From assembly GCA_050949175.1 (NCBI GenBank), contig JBMNFG010000010.1, positions 124,001 to 188,000 on the forward strand: a stretch of DNA of 64,000 bases, read 5' to 3'. This DNA is from UBA4971 sp900019985 (GTDB lineage Bacteria; Bacillota; SHA-98; UBA4971). Both the position numbers and the translations under genes were made by a program. The notes under the pieces are model-generated. The model saw nothing but the letters and a program-made list of their open reading frames with translations, made no database searches and had not been told where the DNA came from. Positions 33,767 to 42,036 of this stretch are shown here, piece after piece (position 1 is the first letter of the stretch; every line of letters begins with the position of its first letter).

Positions 33767-34840
33767 TTAGACGATTACTCCGCCTCCTACAACGATATCA
33801 CCGTCGTAAAACACAGCGAATTGTCCCGGAGTTACGGCTTTTTGCGGCTCATCAAAGACTACTTCAGCCATATCTTGACTCTTGGGTAAGACTGAACCAG
33901 GGACCTCTTTTGCAGTGTAACGGATCTTGATGCCCAAATGCATTTTTTCCGGAGGTTTTGAAAAAGGAATCCAGTTTACGTCGCGAGCTTCCAGCCTCTC
34001 TGATAACAGGTCTCCTTCTTCCCCTACAATAATTGCGTTTCGGGATACGTCAATCCTTGTCACGTACAGCCTCTTGTTCCCCGGAATCTCAAGCCCTTTT
34101 CTTTGGCCAACAGTGTAGAAGGGTATCCCTTTGTGTCTGCCGATGGGGCGGCCTGAGGTATCAAGGATCGGGCCGGGCTTAATGATGTGAGTCCCGTACC
34201 CTCTCAAAAAGTCTCTGTAATCAGTTCCTGCCAGGAAGCATATCTCTTGGCTTTCACTGCTCCCTGCAACAGGAATGCCTGCGTCAAATGCTGCTTCTCG
34301 AACTTGCTCTTTTGTAAGATCACCCAGGGGAAAAAGGATAGAAGAAAGGTCTTGTTGAGTTAGACGATGGAGAACATACGACTGGTCTTTACTTTGATCC
34401 AGGCCCTTGAGGAGTAAGAACCTTTCTCCGGCTGAATCAAAAGCTATCCTGGCATAGTGGCCTGTAGCAACGTACCCGGCTCCAAGCTTTTTCGCGAGGT
34501 CAAGGAGATATCTGAACTTTATTTGAGCGTTACAAAGAACGCACGGGTTCGGTGTTCGTCCTTGAAAATAGCAAGATACGAAGTATTTGACAATCTCATT
34601 TCGGAAAGGTTCTGCAACATCTAAGATGTGATGGGGAATGTCCAAAAAATCTGCAACTGCTTTGGCGTCGTCTGAGGGAAAAGCCTCCCATATTCTCAAG
34701 GTAACGCCGATTACCTGAAACCCTTTGGATTTCAGGAGCAAGGCAGCAACAGAGCTGTCAACCCCACCGCTTATTGCCACAATGACTCGGGCACCCGGGC
34801 CTGTGCCCCTTATATCAGGGATGGAAGAAGGATAATCCAT
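33767..34840 (-). CDS. mnmA: tRNA-specific 2-thiouridylase MnmA
   Basis: Thiolates U34 of Lys, Glu and Gln tRNAs with sulfur delivered from a cysteine desulfurase such as the one encoded two genes upstream. 357 residues. PP-loop AISGGVDSSVAALLL near 25, the first catalytic Cys in NPCVLCNAQIKF near 97, and the second in SQEICFLAG near 198; the C-terminal beta-barrel ends VVGGGVIV. The iscR-iscS-iscU-mnmA order is a standard Firmicutes arrangement. No anomalies. Confidence 0.96.
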   Translation of the reverse strand: MDYPSSIPDIRGTGPGARVIVAISGGVDSSVAALLLKSKGFQVIGVTLRIWEAFPSDDAKAVADFLDIPHHILDVAEPFRNEIVKYFVSCYFQGRTPNPCVLCNAQIKFRYLLDLAKKLGAGYVATGHYARIAFDSAGERFLLLKGLDQSKDQSYVLHRLTQQDLSSILFPLGDLTKEQVREAAFDAGIPVAGSSESQEICFLAGTDYRDFLRGYGTHIIKPGPILDTSGRPIGRHKGIPFYTVGQRKGLEIPGNKRLYVTRIDVSRNAIIVGEEGDLLSERLEARDVNWIPFSKPPEKMHLGIKIRYTAKEVPGSVLPKSQDMAEVVFDEPQKAVTPGQFAVFYDGDIVVGGGVIV

Positions 34841-34846
34841 AGCCTA

Positions 34847-35263
34847 TTAGCCCTCAGTGCCTTCTTCATTGCCTGCCTGGGCTTGGGATGACTCCTTTCC
34901 CTGTTTCTTTAGATAGTCTTCAATAGCCTTCTTCAGAGCATCTGCGCCCAGATTTGAGCAGTGCATTTTCTGCGGCGGAAGGCCTCCGAGAGCTTCTGCA
35001 ACGGCTTTATTGGAGATTTCAAGGGCTTCTTCCAGGGTTCTCCCTTTTACAAGCTCTGTAACCATACTGCTGACAGCTATTGCAGCACCGCAGCCAAAGG
35101 TTTTGAACTTGGCATCTGTGATCTTGTCTCCATCCACTTTTATGGATATCTTCATGATATCCCCGCATCTTGGACTGCCTACCATCCCCACGCCGTCTGC
35201 ATCTTCTAATTCCCCGACATTTCTCGGGTTCGTGAAGTGATCCATTACTTTGTCTGAATACAT
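34847..35263 (-). CDS. iscU: Iron-sulfur cluster scaffold IscU/NifU N-domain
   Basis: 138 residues. Builds Fe-S clusters from sulfur supplied by the adjacent desulfurase. The three ligand cysteines are present in GSPRCGDIMK, KTFGCGAAIAVSS and QKMHCSNLGADAL. The conserved Asp follows the first Cys by two positions. There is no C-terminal NifU thioredoxin-like domain; the tail (SSQAQAGNEEGTEG) is low-complexity. GGGGAGGGG lies about 10 bases before the ATG. It is 43 bases after the desulfurase gene. Confidence 0.95.
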   Translation of the reverse strand: MYSDKVMDHFTNPRNVGELEDADGVGMVGSPRCGDIMKISIKVDGDKITDAKFKTFGCGAAIAVSSMVTELVKGRTLEEALEISNKAVAEALGGLPPQKMHCSNLGADALKKAIEDYLKKQGKESSQAQAGNEEGTEG

Positions 35264-35306
35264 AGTCTATGTCCCCTCCCCTATGCCTACTATCAAGAAG
35301 CAGGTA

Positions 35307-36536
35307 TTACTGGTACTTGCAGTTTTCTACACAGCTGTGTTCATCCGGCGTACACTCGCAAGAATCGCTAAACGATATTCCTTCACCCAATGGGGACATG
35401 TCCCTGAGCCTTTGGACTATTCCGGGCAGCATGTCCAGAACGTAGTCAAGATCCTGTCGGGTCGTCTCATGGCCAAGGGACAACCTGAGTGAGCCATGGG
35501 CGATTTCATGGGGTAACCCCATAGCCAGAAGCACATGGGACGGGTCCAGAGAGCCTGAAGTACAGGCAGAACCGCTGGATCCGCATATCCCTACAGCATC
35601 AAGGCTGAGAAGGAGTGATTCCCCTTCTATGAATTCAAAACAAAAACTGGCATTTCCCGGCAACCTCTTGACCGGATGCCCGGTCAGCCTGGCATTGGGA
35701 ACACGGTCTGTGATCCCCTTTATCAAATAGTCTCGTAGGTCCGCAAGGCGCGCCATCTCTTCTTCTAATTCCTCTACAGCGAGTTCAAGTGCGACAGAAA
35801 GCCCGACTATTCCCGGAACATTCTCCGTTCCTGCCCGCTTGTTGCGTTCCTGGCCGCCTCCGTCAATGTACCTTTCCATCTTGACGCCTTTTCTAACCCA
35901 CAGAGCTCCAACGCCTTTCGGCCCTTTAAACTTGTGCCCTGAAAGGGAAAGGAGGTCTACGCCCAGTTCCTTAACATCTACAGGGATATGTCCGACTGTT
36001 TGTACAGCGTCTGTGTGAAACAGCACACCGTGTTTCTTGGCAATTCGTGCGATTTCTTCAATCGGTTGAATAGTGCCTACCTCATTGTTCGCATGCATTA
36101 TTGAGATGAGTATCGTATCATCTGTGATTGCGGCCTCTACGTCCTTTGGGTCAACCATTCCGTAAGAGTCCACAGGTAAGAACGTTGCCTGAAAGCCCTG
36201 CTTTTCAAGGCGCTTGACACTGTCGAGCACTGCATGGTGTTCTATTGCAGAGGTAATAATGTGCTTTCCACGGCCGGAATTGGCATAGGCAACGCCTTTA
36301 ACCGCCATGTTGTCGGCTTCAGTCCCCGAGCCGGTAAATATGATCTCTTCCGGGCGGGCGTTGATAGCCTTTGCCACTTTGGTTCTGGCTTCATCCAGTG
36401 CAGCCCTTGCATCTCTGGCTATGCTGTAGATGCTTGATGGGTTGCCGTATCTTTCCCCCAGAAAAGGCAAGATCGCTTCTACCACTTCTTGTCTGGGTTT
36501 TGTCGTTGCTGCGTTATCCAGATATACCAGCTTCAT
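35307..36536 (-). CDS. iscS: Cysteine desulfurase (IscS/NifS type) with cysteine-rich tail
   Basis: PLP enzyme taking sulfur from cysteine for Fe-S clusters and tRNA thiolation. 409 residues. N-terminal YLDNAATT, PLP lysine in SGHKFKGPKG near 205, and the mobile catalytic loop GSACTSGSLDPSHVL near 325, with the long IscS-type spacing. After the usual end near 388 there is an extra segment with four cysteines (SCECTPDEHSC and VENCKYQ, C-x-C-x7-C-x3-C), which I do not recognise from typical family members and which might bind metal or relay persulfide. It is followed by iscU and mnmA. Confidence 0.94.
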   Translation of the reverse strand: MKLVYLDNAATTKPRQEVVEAILPFLGERYGNPSSIYSIARDARAALDEARTKVAKAINARPEEIIFTGSGTEADNMAVKGVAYANSGRGKHIITSAIEHHAVLDSVKRLEKQGFQATFLPVDSYGMVDPKDVEAAITDDTILISIMHANNEVGTIQPIEEIARIAKKHGVLFHTDAVQTVGHIPVDVKELGVDLLSLSGHKFKGPKGVGALWVRKGVKMERYIDGGGQERNKRAGTENVPGIVGLSVALELAVEELEEEMARLADLRDYLIKGITDRVPNARLTGHPVKRLPGNASFCFEFIEGESLLLSLDAVGICGSSGSACTSGSLDPSHVLLAMGLPHEIAHGSLRLSLGHETTRQDLDYVLDMLPGIVQRLRDMSPLGEGISFSDSCECTPDEHSCVENCKYQ

Positions 36537-36624
36537 TCTTCACCATCTCCTGATAATAGTGTGGCTTATGAGACGATTGCTGACTCACTCACTGATTTCT
36601 ACCGACTCCTGGGGATCATGGGGA

Positions 36625-37077
36625 TCAAAGGAGTGAAACCCACATGCACTTTTCCGTAAAGTCCAGGGTTCCGTCACACAAGTCCTTAAGGGTTATAGAA
36701 TCAAGGACTCTGTTTACGCAATCCCCTAATCGTTTCCATACCATGCGCACAACGCAACTTTCAAGTCTGCGACAATCTCCATAACTAGAGTCTACAGAAA
36801 GACAGTGCACAGGGTCAAGAGATCCTTCCAGTACTCTTACAATATCTCCTACAGTGATTTTTTCAGGCGGCTTTGCCAGTTCATAGCCGCCCAAAGCACC
36901 TCTGGAGCTTTGCGCCAGTCCGGCATTGCGCAGCTTTGCCAGTAATTGCTCAAGGTAGGGTAATGACATCATTTGCTTATCAGCTATGATGTTAAGAGGA
37001 AGGGGGCCTTCACCGTAACAGAGAGCTAATTCATACATGGCTCTGAGTCCGTATCTTGACCGGGTCGACAGTTTCAT
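36625..37077 (-). CDS. iscR: Rrf2-family regulator, IscR-like
   Basis: 150 residues from ATG 37077 (GGTGGAG just upstream). Winged helix with MKLSTRSRYGLRAMYELAL at the start and the recognition area ALGGYELAKPPEKITVGDI near 65. Three cysteines in HCLSVDSSYGDC and RRLESC (spacing 10 and 6) could hold an Fe-S cluster, unlike the cysteine-metabolism repressor CymR, which lacks them. It heads the iscS-iscU-mnmA genes, so autoregulation in response to Fe-S status is likely. A strong promoter with an inverted repeat inside its spacer lies upstream. Confidence 0.88.
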   Translation of the reverse strand: MKLSTRSRYGLRAMYELALCYGEGPLPLNIIADKQMMSLPYLEQLLAKLRNAGLAQSSRGALGGYELAKPPEKITVGDIVRVLEGSLDPVHCLSVDSSYGDCRRLESCVVRMVWKRLGDCVNRVLDSITLKDLCDGTLDFTEKCMWVSLL

Positions 37078-37169
37078 TATCTCCACCTACTTTCCTATAG
37101 TGCAAGTGCAGCAACGATAGTAGCCCCAGCTAACGGAATCCCAAGTAAATTAATCAGGATTCCAAATAA

Positions 37170-37198
37170 AATATATCACCGGCTAATCCCGGTGTCAA
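37170..37198 (-). promoter_or_regulatory. Sigma-A promoter of the isc unit with internal inverted repeat
   Basis: Minus strand TTGACA (198-193), 17-base spacer, TATATT (175-170). The spacer is built around the inverted repeat CACCGG-GATTAG-CCGGTG (194-177), which overlaps the end of the -35 and reaches the -10. A repressor there would block polymerase; the Rrf2 protein encoded about 90 bases downstream is the natural candidate. Confidence 0.65.
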
Positions 37199-37222
37199 TG
37201 ACTTTCTTGCCATTTTAGCGCC

Positions 37223-38563
37223 TTATTCCTCGTGCCGGTGGGATCCCCCCTTCTTCCATTGGTGAAGCCGTTCCCTGATCATCCCTTCATAGCCGCTGTC
37301 TGAAGGCTGGTAATATGTTTTTCCGGCCAAAGTGTGGGGCAAGTACTGCTGGATTATGTAATGGCCAGGGTAGTCATGGGGGTACTTATAGCCTTTGCCG
37401 TGGCCTAGGGAAGACGCCCCTTTATATGATGCATCACGAAGATGAGGTGGGACTTCACCTGTACGTTCAGTCTCAACGTCTGATTTGGCTTTCTTAAGGG
37501 CTATGTAACACGAATTGCTTTTTGGAGCAGTGGCCACATACAGCGCTGCTTCGGCAAGAATTAACCCTGCTTCCGGCCATCCTACGAAGTTGACTGCCCA
37601 TGCGGCAGCCTGGGCCACTAAGAGAGCTTGTGGATCGGCTAAGCCTACGTCTTCAGCTGCTTGAATAAGGATCCTCCTTGCTATGAATTCAGGCTTCTCT
37701 CCGGCGGCAATCATTCTTGCCAGCCAGTAAGCGGTAGCATCAGGGTCGCTTCCCCTCATGCTCTTGATAAATGCGGAAGCTACATCATAATGATTGTCTC
37801 CGCTTTTGTCGTAATCTAACACCCTTTGTTGAATGGACTCTTCAGCTATCTCCAGCGTGATACGGCGTATACCTGACTCGTCAGGACGAGTCGTGATCAC
37901 TGCGAGTTCCAGTGCGTTTAAAGCGGCTCTTGCATCACCGTTCGCAGTCTTGACAAGATGAGAGAAAGCGCCTTCGTCAAATGCCACGTTGTATTCTCCG
38001 AGGCCTCTTTCCTTGTCTTCAAGCGCCCTCCGTAGGATAGAAGAGATATGTCCGTCATCTAAAGGTTCAAATTTGAACACCCGCGAGCGTGACAGGAGCG
38101 GTCTCGTTATCTCAAAAAACGGGTTTTCAGTTGTCGCACCGATAAATATGACAGTCCCGTCTTCTACAGCAGGTAATAACGCATCTTGCTGGGTTTTATT
38201 GAACCTATGCACCTCATCGATGAATAGAATTGTCCGCATTCCGTGCATCTTCAACCTGTCTCCTGCATCTTCCATTACCCGCCTTATGTCAGCTATACCT
38301 GACGTTACTGCGTTTAATGCTTGAAAATGGGATTTGGTTATTCCGGCAATAATATTCGCCAGTGCAGTCTTGCCTGTGCCCGGAGGCCCGTAAAAGATGA
38401 CAGACGTCAGCCTGTCCCCGAGGATAGCACGCCTAAGCAGCTTGCCTTCGGCCAAAATGTGTTCCTGCCCAAAAAACTCATCCAGGGTTCTGGGACGCAT
38501 TCTATAGGCAAGCGGCGCTTGGCGCTTTAAGATCCGGTCGCCTTGTAAGCTGAATAAGTCCAT
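37223..38563 (-). CDS. rarA: Replication-associated recombination protein RarA (MgsA)
   Basis: AAA+ ATPase acting at stalled forks, related to clamp-loader subunits and RuvB. 446 residues. Walker A GPPGTGKTALANII near 55, Walker B with sensor FIDEVHRFNKTQQDALLP near 115, and the C-terminal MgsA tetramerisation domain ending in GYKYPHDYPGHYIIQQYLP near 400. ATG start with GGAG upstream. It follows the 6S RNA gene, as in Bacillus, where yrvM lies in between; yrvM is missing here. Confidence 0.95.
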   Translation of the reverse strand: MDLFSLQGDRILKRQAPLAYRMRPRTLDEFFGQEHILAEGKLLRRAILGDRLTSVIFYGPPGTGKTALANIIAGITKSHFQALNAVTSGIADIRRVMEDAGDRLKMHGMRTILFIDEVHRFNKTQQDALLPAVEDGTVIFIGATTENPFFEITRPLLSRSRVFKFEPLDDGHISSILRRALEDKERGLGEYNVAFDEGAFSHLVKTANGDARAALNALELAVITTRPDESGIRRITLEIAEESIQQRVLDYDKSGDNHYDVASAFIKSMRGSDPDATAYWLARMIAAGEKPEFIARRILIQAAEDVGLADPQALLVAQAAAWAVNFVGWPEAGLILAEAALYVATAPKSNSCYIALKKAKSDVETERTGEVPPHLRDASYKGASSLGHGKGYKYPHDYPGHYIIQQYLPHTLAGKTYYQPSDSGYEGMIRERLHQWKKGGSHRHEE

Positions 38564-38593
38564 GGTATCACGCTCCGGTTACGTTTCAGTTGG

Positions 38594-38599
38594 ATCATA
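38594..38599 (-). promoter_or_regulatory. Possible extended -10 promoter of rarA
   Basis: Minus strand TGTTATGAT contains TATGAT with an extended TGn element, about 30 bases before the rarA start; no good -35 is present. Confidence 0.35.
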
Positions 38600-38636
38600 A
38601 CATACTTCATGAAGGTAGTGGAAGAATACGGGAAGG

Positions 38637-38864
38637 AAAAAGCTGCAGAGAAAGCACAAGACCCCACCATGCCGGTTGGCCGGTAACATTTTTATCCCTG
38701 CGCCCTGCAGGTGGGTGCCCTCCCAAGTGTTTTGCGACTCCGCGCACCGGCGGCCCTCGCGCTACACCCGGAGCTGAGGCCCCTTTCAAACGGTGTTGGA
38801 ACAAAAGTTACCGAACCCAGAACGCACACGGTAGGGTCGTTTCTTATCTTCTGTCACGTTGCAA
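38637..38864 (-). ncRNA. ssrS: 6S RNA candidate
   Basis: The 340-base gap between aspS and rarA has no gene but encodes a long hairpin RNA on the minus strand. Its ends pair over 12 contiguous pairs (GACCCTACCGTG near 38838-38827 with CATGGTGGGGTC near 38671-38660, two G-U pairs), followed inward by GGTTCGGTAAC with GTTACCG-gcc-AACC. Between them are large unpaired stretches and an apical GC-rich stem, the shape of 6S RNA, which mimics an open promoter and binds sigma-A RNA polymerase. A promoter lies at the right distance and a T run (CTTTTTCC) near 38637 marks the end. In Bacillus the 6S gene bsrA is likewise between aspS and yrvM-rarA. About 225 bases, slightly long for the class. Confidence 0.75.
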
Positions 38865-38868
38865 CTCG

Positions 38869-38897
38869 ATGATATCACAAGGCTTTTCGGATTTCAA
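38869..38897 (-). promoter_or_regulatory. Sigma-A promoter of the 6S RNA
   Basis: Minus strand TTGAAA (897-892), 17 bases, TATCAT (874-869); start predicted near 38863. It lies directly after the aspS stop and is the only good promoter in the gap, supporting an independent RNA gene. Confidence 0.6.
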
Positions 38898-38905
38898 GGC
38901 AGCTC

Positions 38906-40714
38906 TCAATCACTGCTTGTGCCTATTTTACCCATGTTGACTACCCTAATATGCAGCTCCTTCAGCTGTTCCTCGCTGAGGTTTCCGGGAGCTCCGGTCA
39001 TAGGGCAGACCGCCTTCTGAGTCTTGGGGAACGCGATTACGTCTCGGATGGTCTTCCTTCCTGCAAAGAGCATTGCCATCCTATCAAAGCCTATTGCAAT
39101 GCCTCCGTGAGGAGGAGCACCGTATTCAAAAGCTTCAAGGAGAAACCCGAATTTCTCCTTTGCCTCTTCCTCACTGAGTCCCAAGGCAGTAAAGACCCGC
39201 TCTTGCACATCGCGCCTATGTATTCTTATACTTCCACTGCCCAGCTCTACGCCGTTTAGTACCAGGTCGTAGATGTTGGCCCGCATGTTCAAAGGCTCTG
39301 TCTCTATCAAGTCCATATCCTCTTCCAGAGGAGATGTAAACGGATGGTGAACAGCGACCAATCTCTGCTCCTCTTGGCTGAACTCGAACATTGGAAACTC
39401 CGTTATCCAGACGAAGGCCATCTCTTCTTCGGGAATCAAATCAAGTTTTGAGCCAAGGTGCAGTCTCAGCCTGCCGAGAGACTCCAGGACAATATCCTGG
39501 GATCCTGCGACAATTAAGACGAGATCACCTTCTTTTGCACCCGTCGTCCTTGCGATTCCCGAAAGCTCAGCATCGGTGAGGAACTTCGACACCTGAGAAG
39601 TGAGAATCTCTTCGCCCTCTTCATTGCGAGAGACCGCTGCTGATATCAGCCCTGCTGCGCCGAACTCTTTCACAACGTTCTCAAGTTCCTTAACCTGCTG
39701 CCTGGAATAATCGCTGCAGCTCGGTGCGACTATCGCACCCACCATGCCTCCTTCTCCAATGGCGTTCCGGAAGACTCCGAAACCCGAATCTTTCACAACA
39801 TCACTTATATCCACTATCTCCATGCCGAATCTAATGTCAGGCTTGTCTGAACCATAGCGCTTCATAGCTTCAGCATAGGACATCCTCGGGAACGGCGTGC
39901 TTAGCTGTTTCCCCAGGACCTCCTTGACACAGTGAGCCATCAGTCCCTCTATGAGGGCAAGGATATCATCCCTGTCCACAAAGGACATTTCAATATCGAT
40001 TTGCGTAAACTCAGGTTGCCTGTCTGCGCGCAAATCCTCATCTCTAAAGCAACGGGCAAGCTGAAAATACTTGTCAAACCCTGATACCATCAGGATCTGC
40101 TTAAAAATCTGCGGAGACTGTGGTAGAGCAAAGAATTTGCCCGGGTTCACGCGGCTGGGAACTACATAGTCCCTGGCTCCTTCAGGAGTGCTCTTAATGA
40201 ACATCGGTGTCTCCACCTCAATAAAGCCTTCAGAATCCAGGTAATTCCTTACAGCCATAGTCAAGCGGTGACGCAAAATTATGTTTCTCTGCATGTCGGG
40301 CCTGCGCAGATCGAGGTACCTATACCTAAGCCTGAGGACTTCGTCGACATCGAGATTCTCTGTGATATAAAAAGGCGGTGTTTTTGATTTTGACAGCACT
40401 TCCAGGAAGTCTGCCACTACATCGATCTTCCCTGTAGGAATTGAAGGGTTTACAGTTCCCGGAGGCCGCTCAACCACAACCCCGGATACACTGATTACAT
40501 CTTCTGACCCAAGTTTTTCGGCTATTGAGTGGGCCGCAGGAGAAGTCTCAGGATTGAAAACTACCTGTACAATACCTGAGCGATCCCTGAGGTCGATGAA
40601 AATGAGCCCCCCTAAATCCCTTCTCCTTCCTACCCAACCTGCTAGAACAACTTCTTTTCCGATCAGAGCTTCATCCGCAAGCTCCCCTACCATATGAGTC
40701 CTCTTCTTCTGCAT
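38906..40714 (-). CDS. aspS: Aspartyl-tRNA synthetase
   Basis: 602 residues, bacterial-type class II enzyme with the GAD insertion. OB-fold anticodon domain with LAGWVGRRRDLGGLIFIDLRDR near 25-48 (in parts), motif 2 with FRDEDLRADRQPEFTQ near 217, GAD domain around 300-410, motif 3 GIAIGFDRMAMLFAG near 540. It is 50 bases downstream of hisS, a conserved pair in Firmicutes. No T-box is visible between them, so both are probably read from the promoter before the SurA-TPR gene. Confidence 0.97.
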   Translation of the reverse strand: MQKKRTHMVGELADEALIGKEVVLAGWVGRRRDLGGLIFIDLRDRSGIVQVVFNPETSPAAHSIAEKLGSEDVISVSGVVVERPPGTVNPSIPTGKIDVVADFLEVLSKSKTPPFYITENLDVDEVLRLRYRYLDLRRPDMQRNIILRHRLTMAVRNYLDSEGFIEVETPMFIKSTPEGARDYVVPSRVNPGKFFALPQSPQIFKQILMVSGFDKYFQLARCFRDEDLRADRQPEFTQIDIEMSFVDRDDILALIEGLMAHCVKEVLGKQLSTPFPRMSYAEAMKRYGSDKPDIRFGMEIVDISDVVKDSGFGVFRNAIGEGGMVGAIVAPSCSDYSRQQVKELENVVKEFGAAGLISAAVSRNEEGEEILTSQVSKFLTDAELSGIARTTGAKEGDLVLIVAGSQDIVLESLGRLRLHLGSKLDLIPEEEMAFVWITEFPMFEFSQEEQRLVAVHHPFTSPLEEDMDLIETEPLNMRANIYDLVLNGVELGSGSIRIHRRDVQERVFTALGLSEEEAKEKFGFLLEAFEYGAPPHGGIAIGFDRMAMLFAGRKTIRDVIAFPKTQKAVCPMTGAPGNLSEEQLKELHIRVVNMGKIGTSSD

Positions 40715-40764
40715 ACTAGCTCACTTCTCTCTCCTAACTTTGACTCTCGTTAAAAGATCATAGT

Positions 40765-42024
40765 TTATAGCAAAGCTTTTACAAGATCTCCCGAAGGAAC
40801 ACGAGTCTGCTCCCTGGTTTCCATATCTCTGAGTATTACGTAGTTTCCTTTAAGTTCATCTTCGCCGATAATGGCAACCTTTCTAGCCCCTAGCTTATCA
40901 GCGAATTTCATCTGGGATTTCAGGCTTCTCTCCAAATAATCAATGTCCACAGACACTCCGTGCTTGCGTAGATCATTAGCTTGACGGAAAGCCTCAAGCC
41001 TGGCCTCATCTCCCAGCGCTGCGATAAACAGATCGATCCCGGAAGCGAATTGTCCTGTCTTTTCGTCTGCCGCACCTTGAAGCACCTGTACAGCGCGCTC
41101 GATGCCTGCAGCGAAACCTACACCCGGAGTAGGCTTCCCGCCCAGCTCTTCAGCTAGGCCGTCGTATCTTCCGCCGCCTCCCAGGGCATCTTGTGCTCCG
41201 AGACCTGAGTGGATCACTTCAAAAACGGTCTTGGTATAATAATCAAGCCCTCTGACAATCGTAGGATCCAGTTCATAGGCGATGTCCAGCGCTTCTAAGC
41301 ATTGTTTGACTCCCTCAAAATGGAGGCTGCAGTCCTCGCATAGATGCTCATAGATGGGAGGAACCGCTCCAGCCTGAGCTTTGCACTGTTCATTCTTGCA
41401 ATCCAATACCCTAAGAGGATTGCGCGTAAGTCTCCTGTTGCAGTCAGCACATAGCTCGTCCACATGCTTGGAAAGGATCTCAATGAGGCTTTCTTTGTAA
41501 CGGTTCCTGCATTCGGGACACCCTATACTGTTTAACCGAACCACAAATCCATGAAGCCCCATAGCCTGGTAGACACTGATAAGCAAAGAGATAACTTCTG
41601 CATCTAAAGCAGGCGAAGGAGAGCCAAGTGCTTCGACTCCGAACTGGGTGTGCTGTCTCAGGCGTCCGAGCTGAGGCCGCTCATATCTGAACATGGGCCC
41701 GATATAGTAAACCTTGACAGGCTGAGGGCCTGCCCACATCTTATGCTCGAGATAAGCCCTAACAACAGGTGCCGTGCCTTCAGGACGCAAGGTTATACTG
41801 CGCTTTCCCTTGTCGAGAAAGGTGTACATTTCCTTCTCTACAATATCGGTGCTTTCTCCGACACCCCTTTGAAAAAGCTCGGTATGTTCAAAGATGGGAG
41901 TTCTGATTTCCGTATATCCGGCTTTGCGGCACACGGATCTAACCGTGTCCTCCAGCCGGCTCCAAATACCGGGTATTTCGGGGAATACGTCAACCGTTCC
42001 CCTGGGCGCCCTGATGCGTGTCAT
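40765..42024 (-). CDS. hisS: Histidyl-tRNA synthetase
   Basis: 419 residues. Starts TRIRAPRGTVDVFPE, with motif 2 around FRYERPQLGRLRQHTQFGVE near 112, the histidine signature VRGLDYYTKTVFEV near 258, motif 3 GVGFAAGIERAV near 305 and a C-terminal anticodon domain. Several cysteines (CPECRNRY, CADCNRR, CEDC) occur in the insertion domain near 170-235, common in clostridial HisRS. AAGGAGG is well placed before the ATG, only 12 bases after the previous gene, so it is co-transcribed with the SurA-TPR gene. Confidence 0.97.
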   Translation of the reverse strand: MTRIRAPRGTVDVFPEIPGIWSRLEDTVRSVCRKAGYTEIRTPIFEHTELFQRGVGESTDIVEKEMYTFLDKGKRSITLRPEGTAPVVRAYLEHKMWAGPQPVKVYYIGPMFRYERPQLGRLRQHTQFGVEALGSPSPALDAEVISLLISVYQAMGLHGFVVRLNSIGCPECRNRYKESLIEILSKHVDELCADCNRRLTRNPLRVLDCKNEQCKAQAGAVPPIYEHLCEDCSLHFEGVKQCLEALDIAYELDPTIVRGLDYYTKTVFEVIHSGLGAQDALGGGGRYDGLAEELGGKPTPGVGFAAGIERAVQVLQGAADEKTGQFASGIDLFIAALGDEARLEAFRQANDLRKHGVSVDIDYLERSLKSQMKFADKLGARKVAIIGEDELKGNYVILRDMETREQTRVPSGDLVKALL

Positions 42025-42036
42025 GAACTTGCCTCC

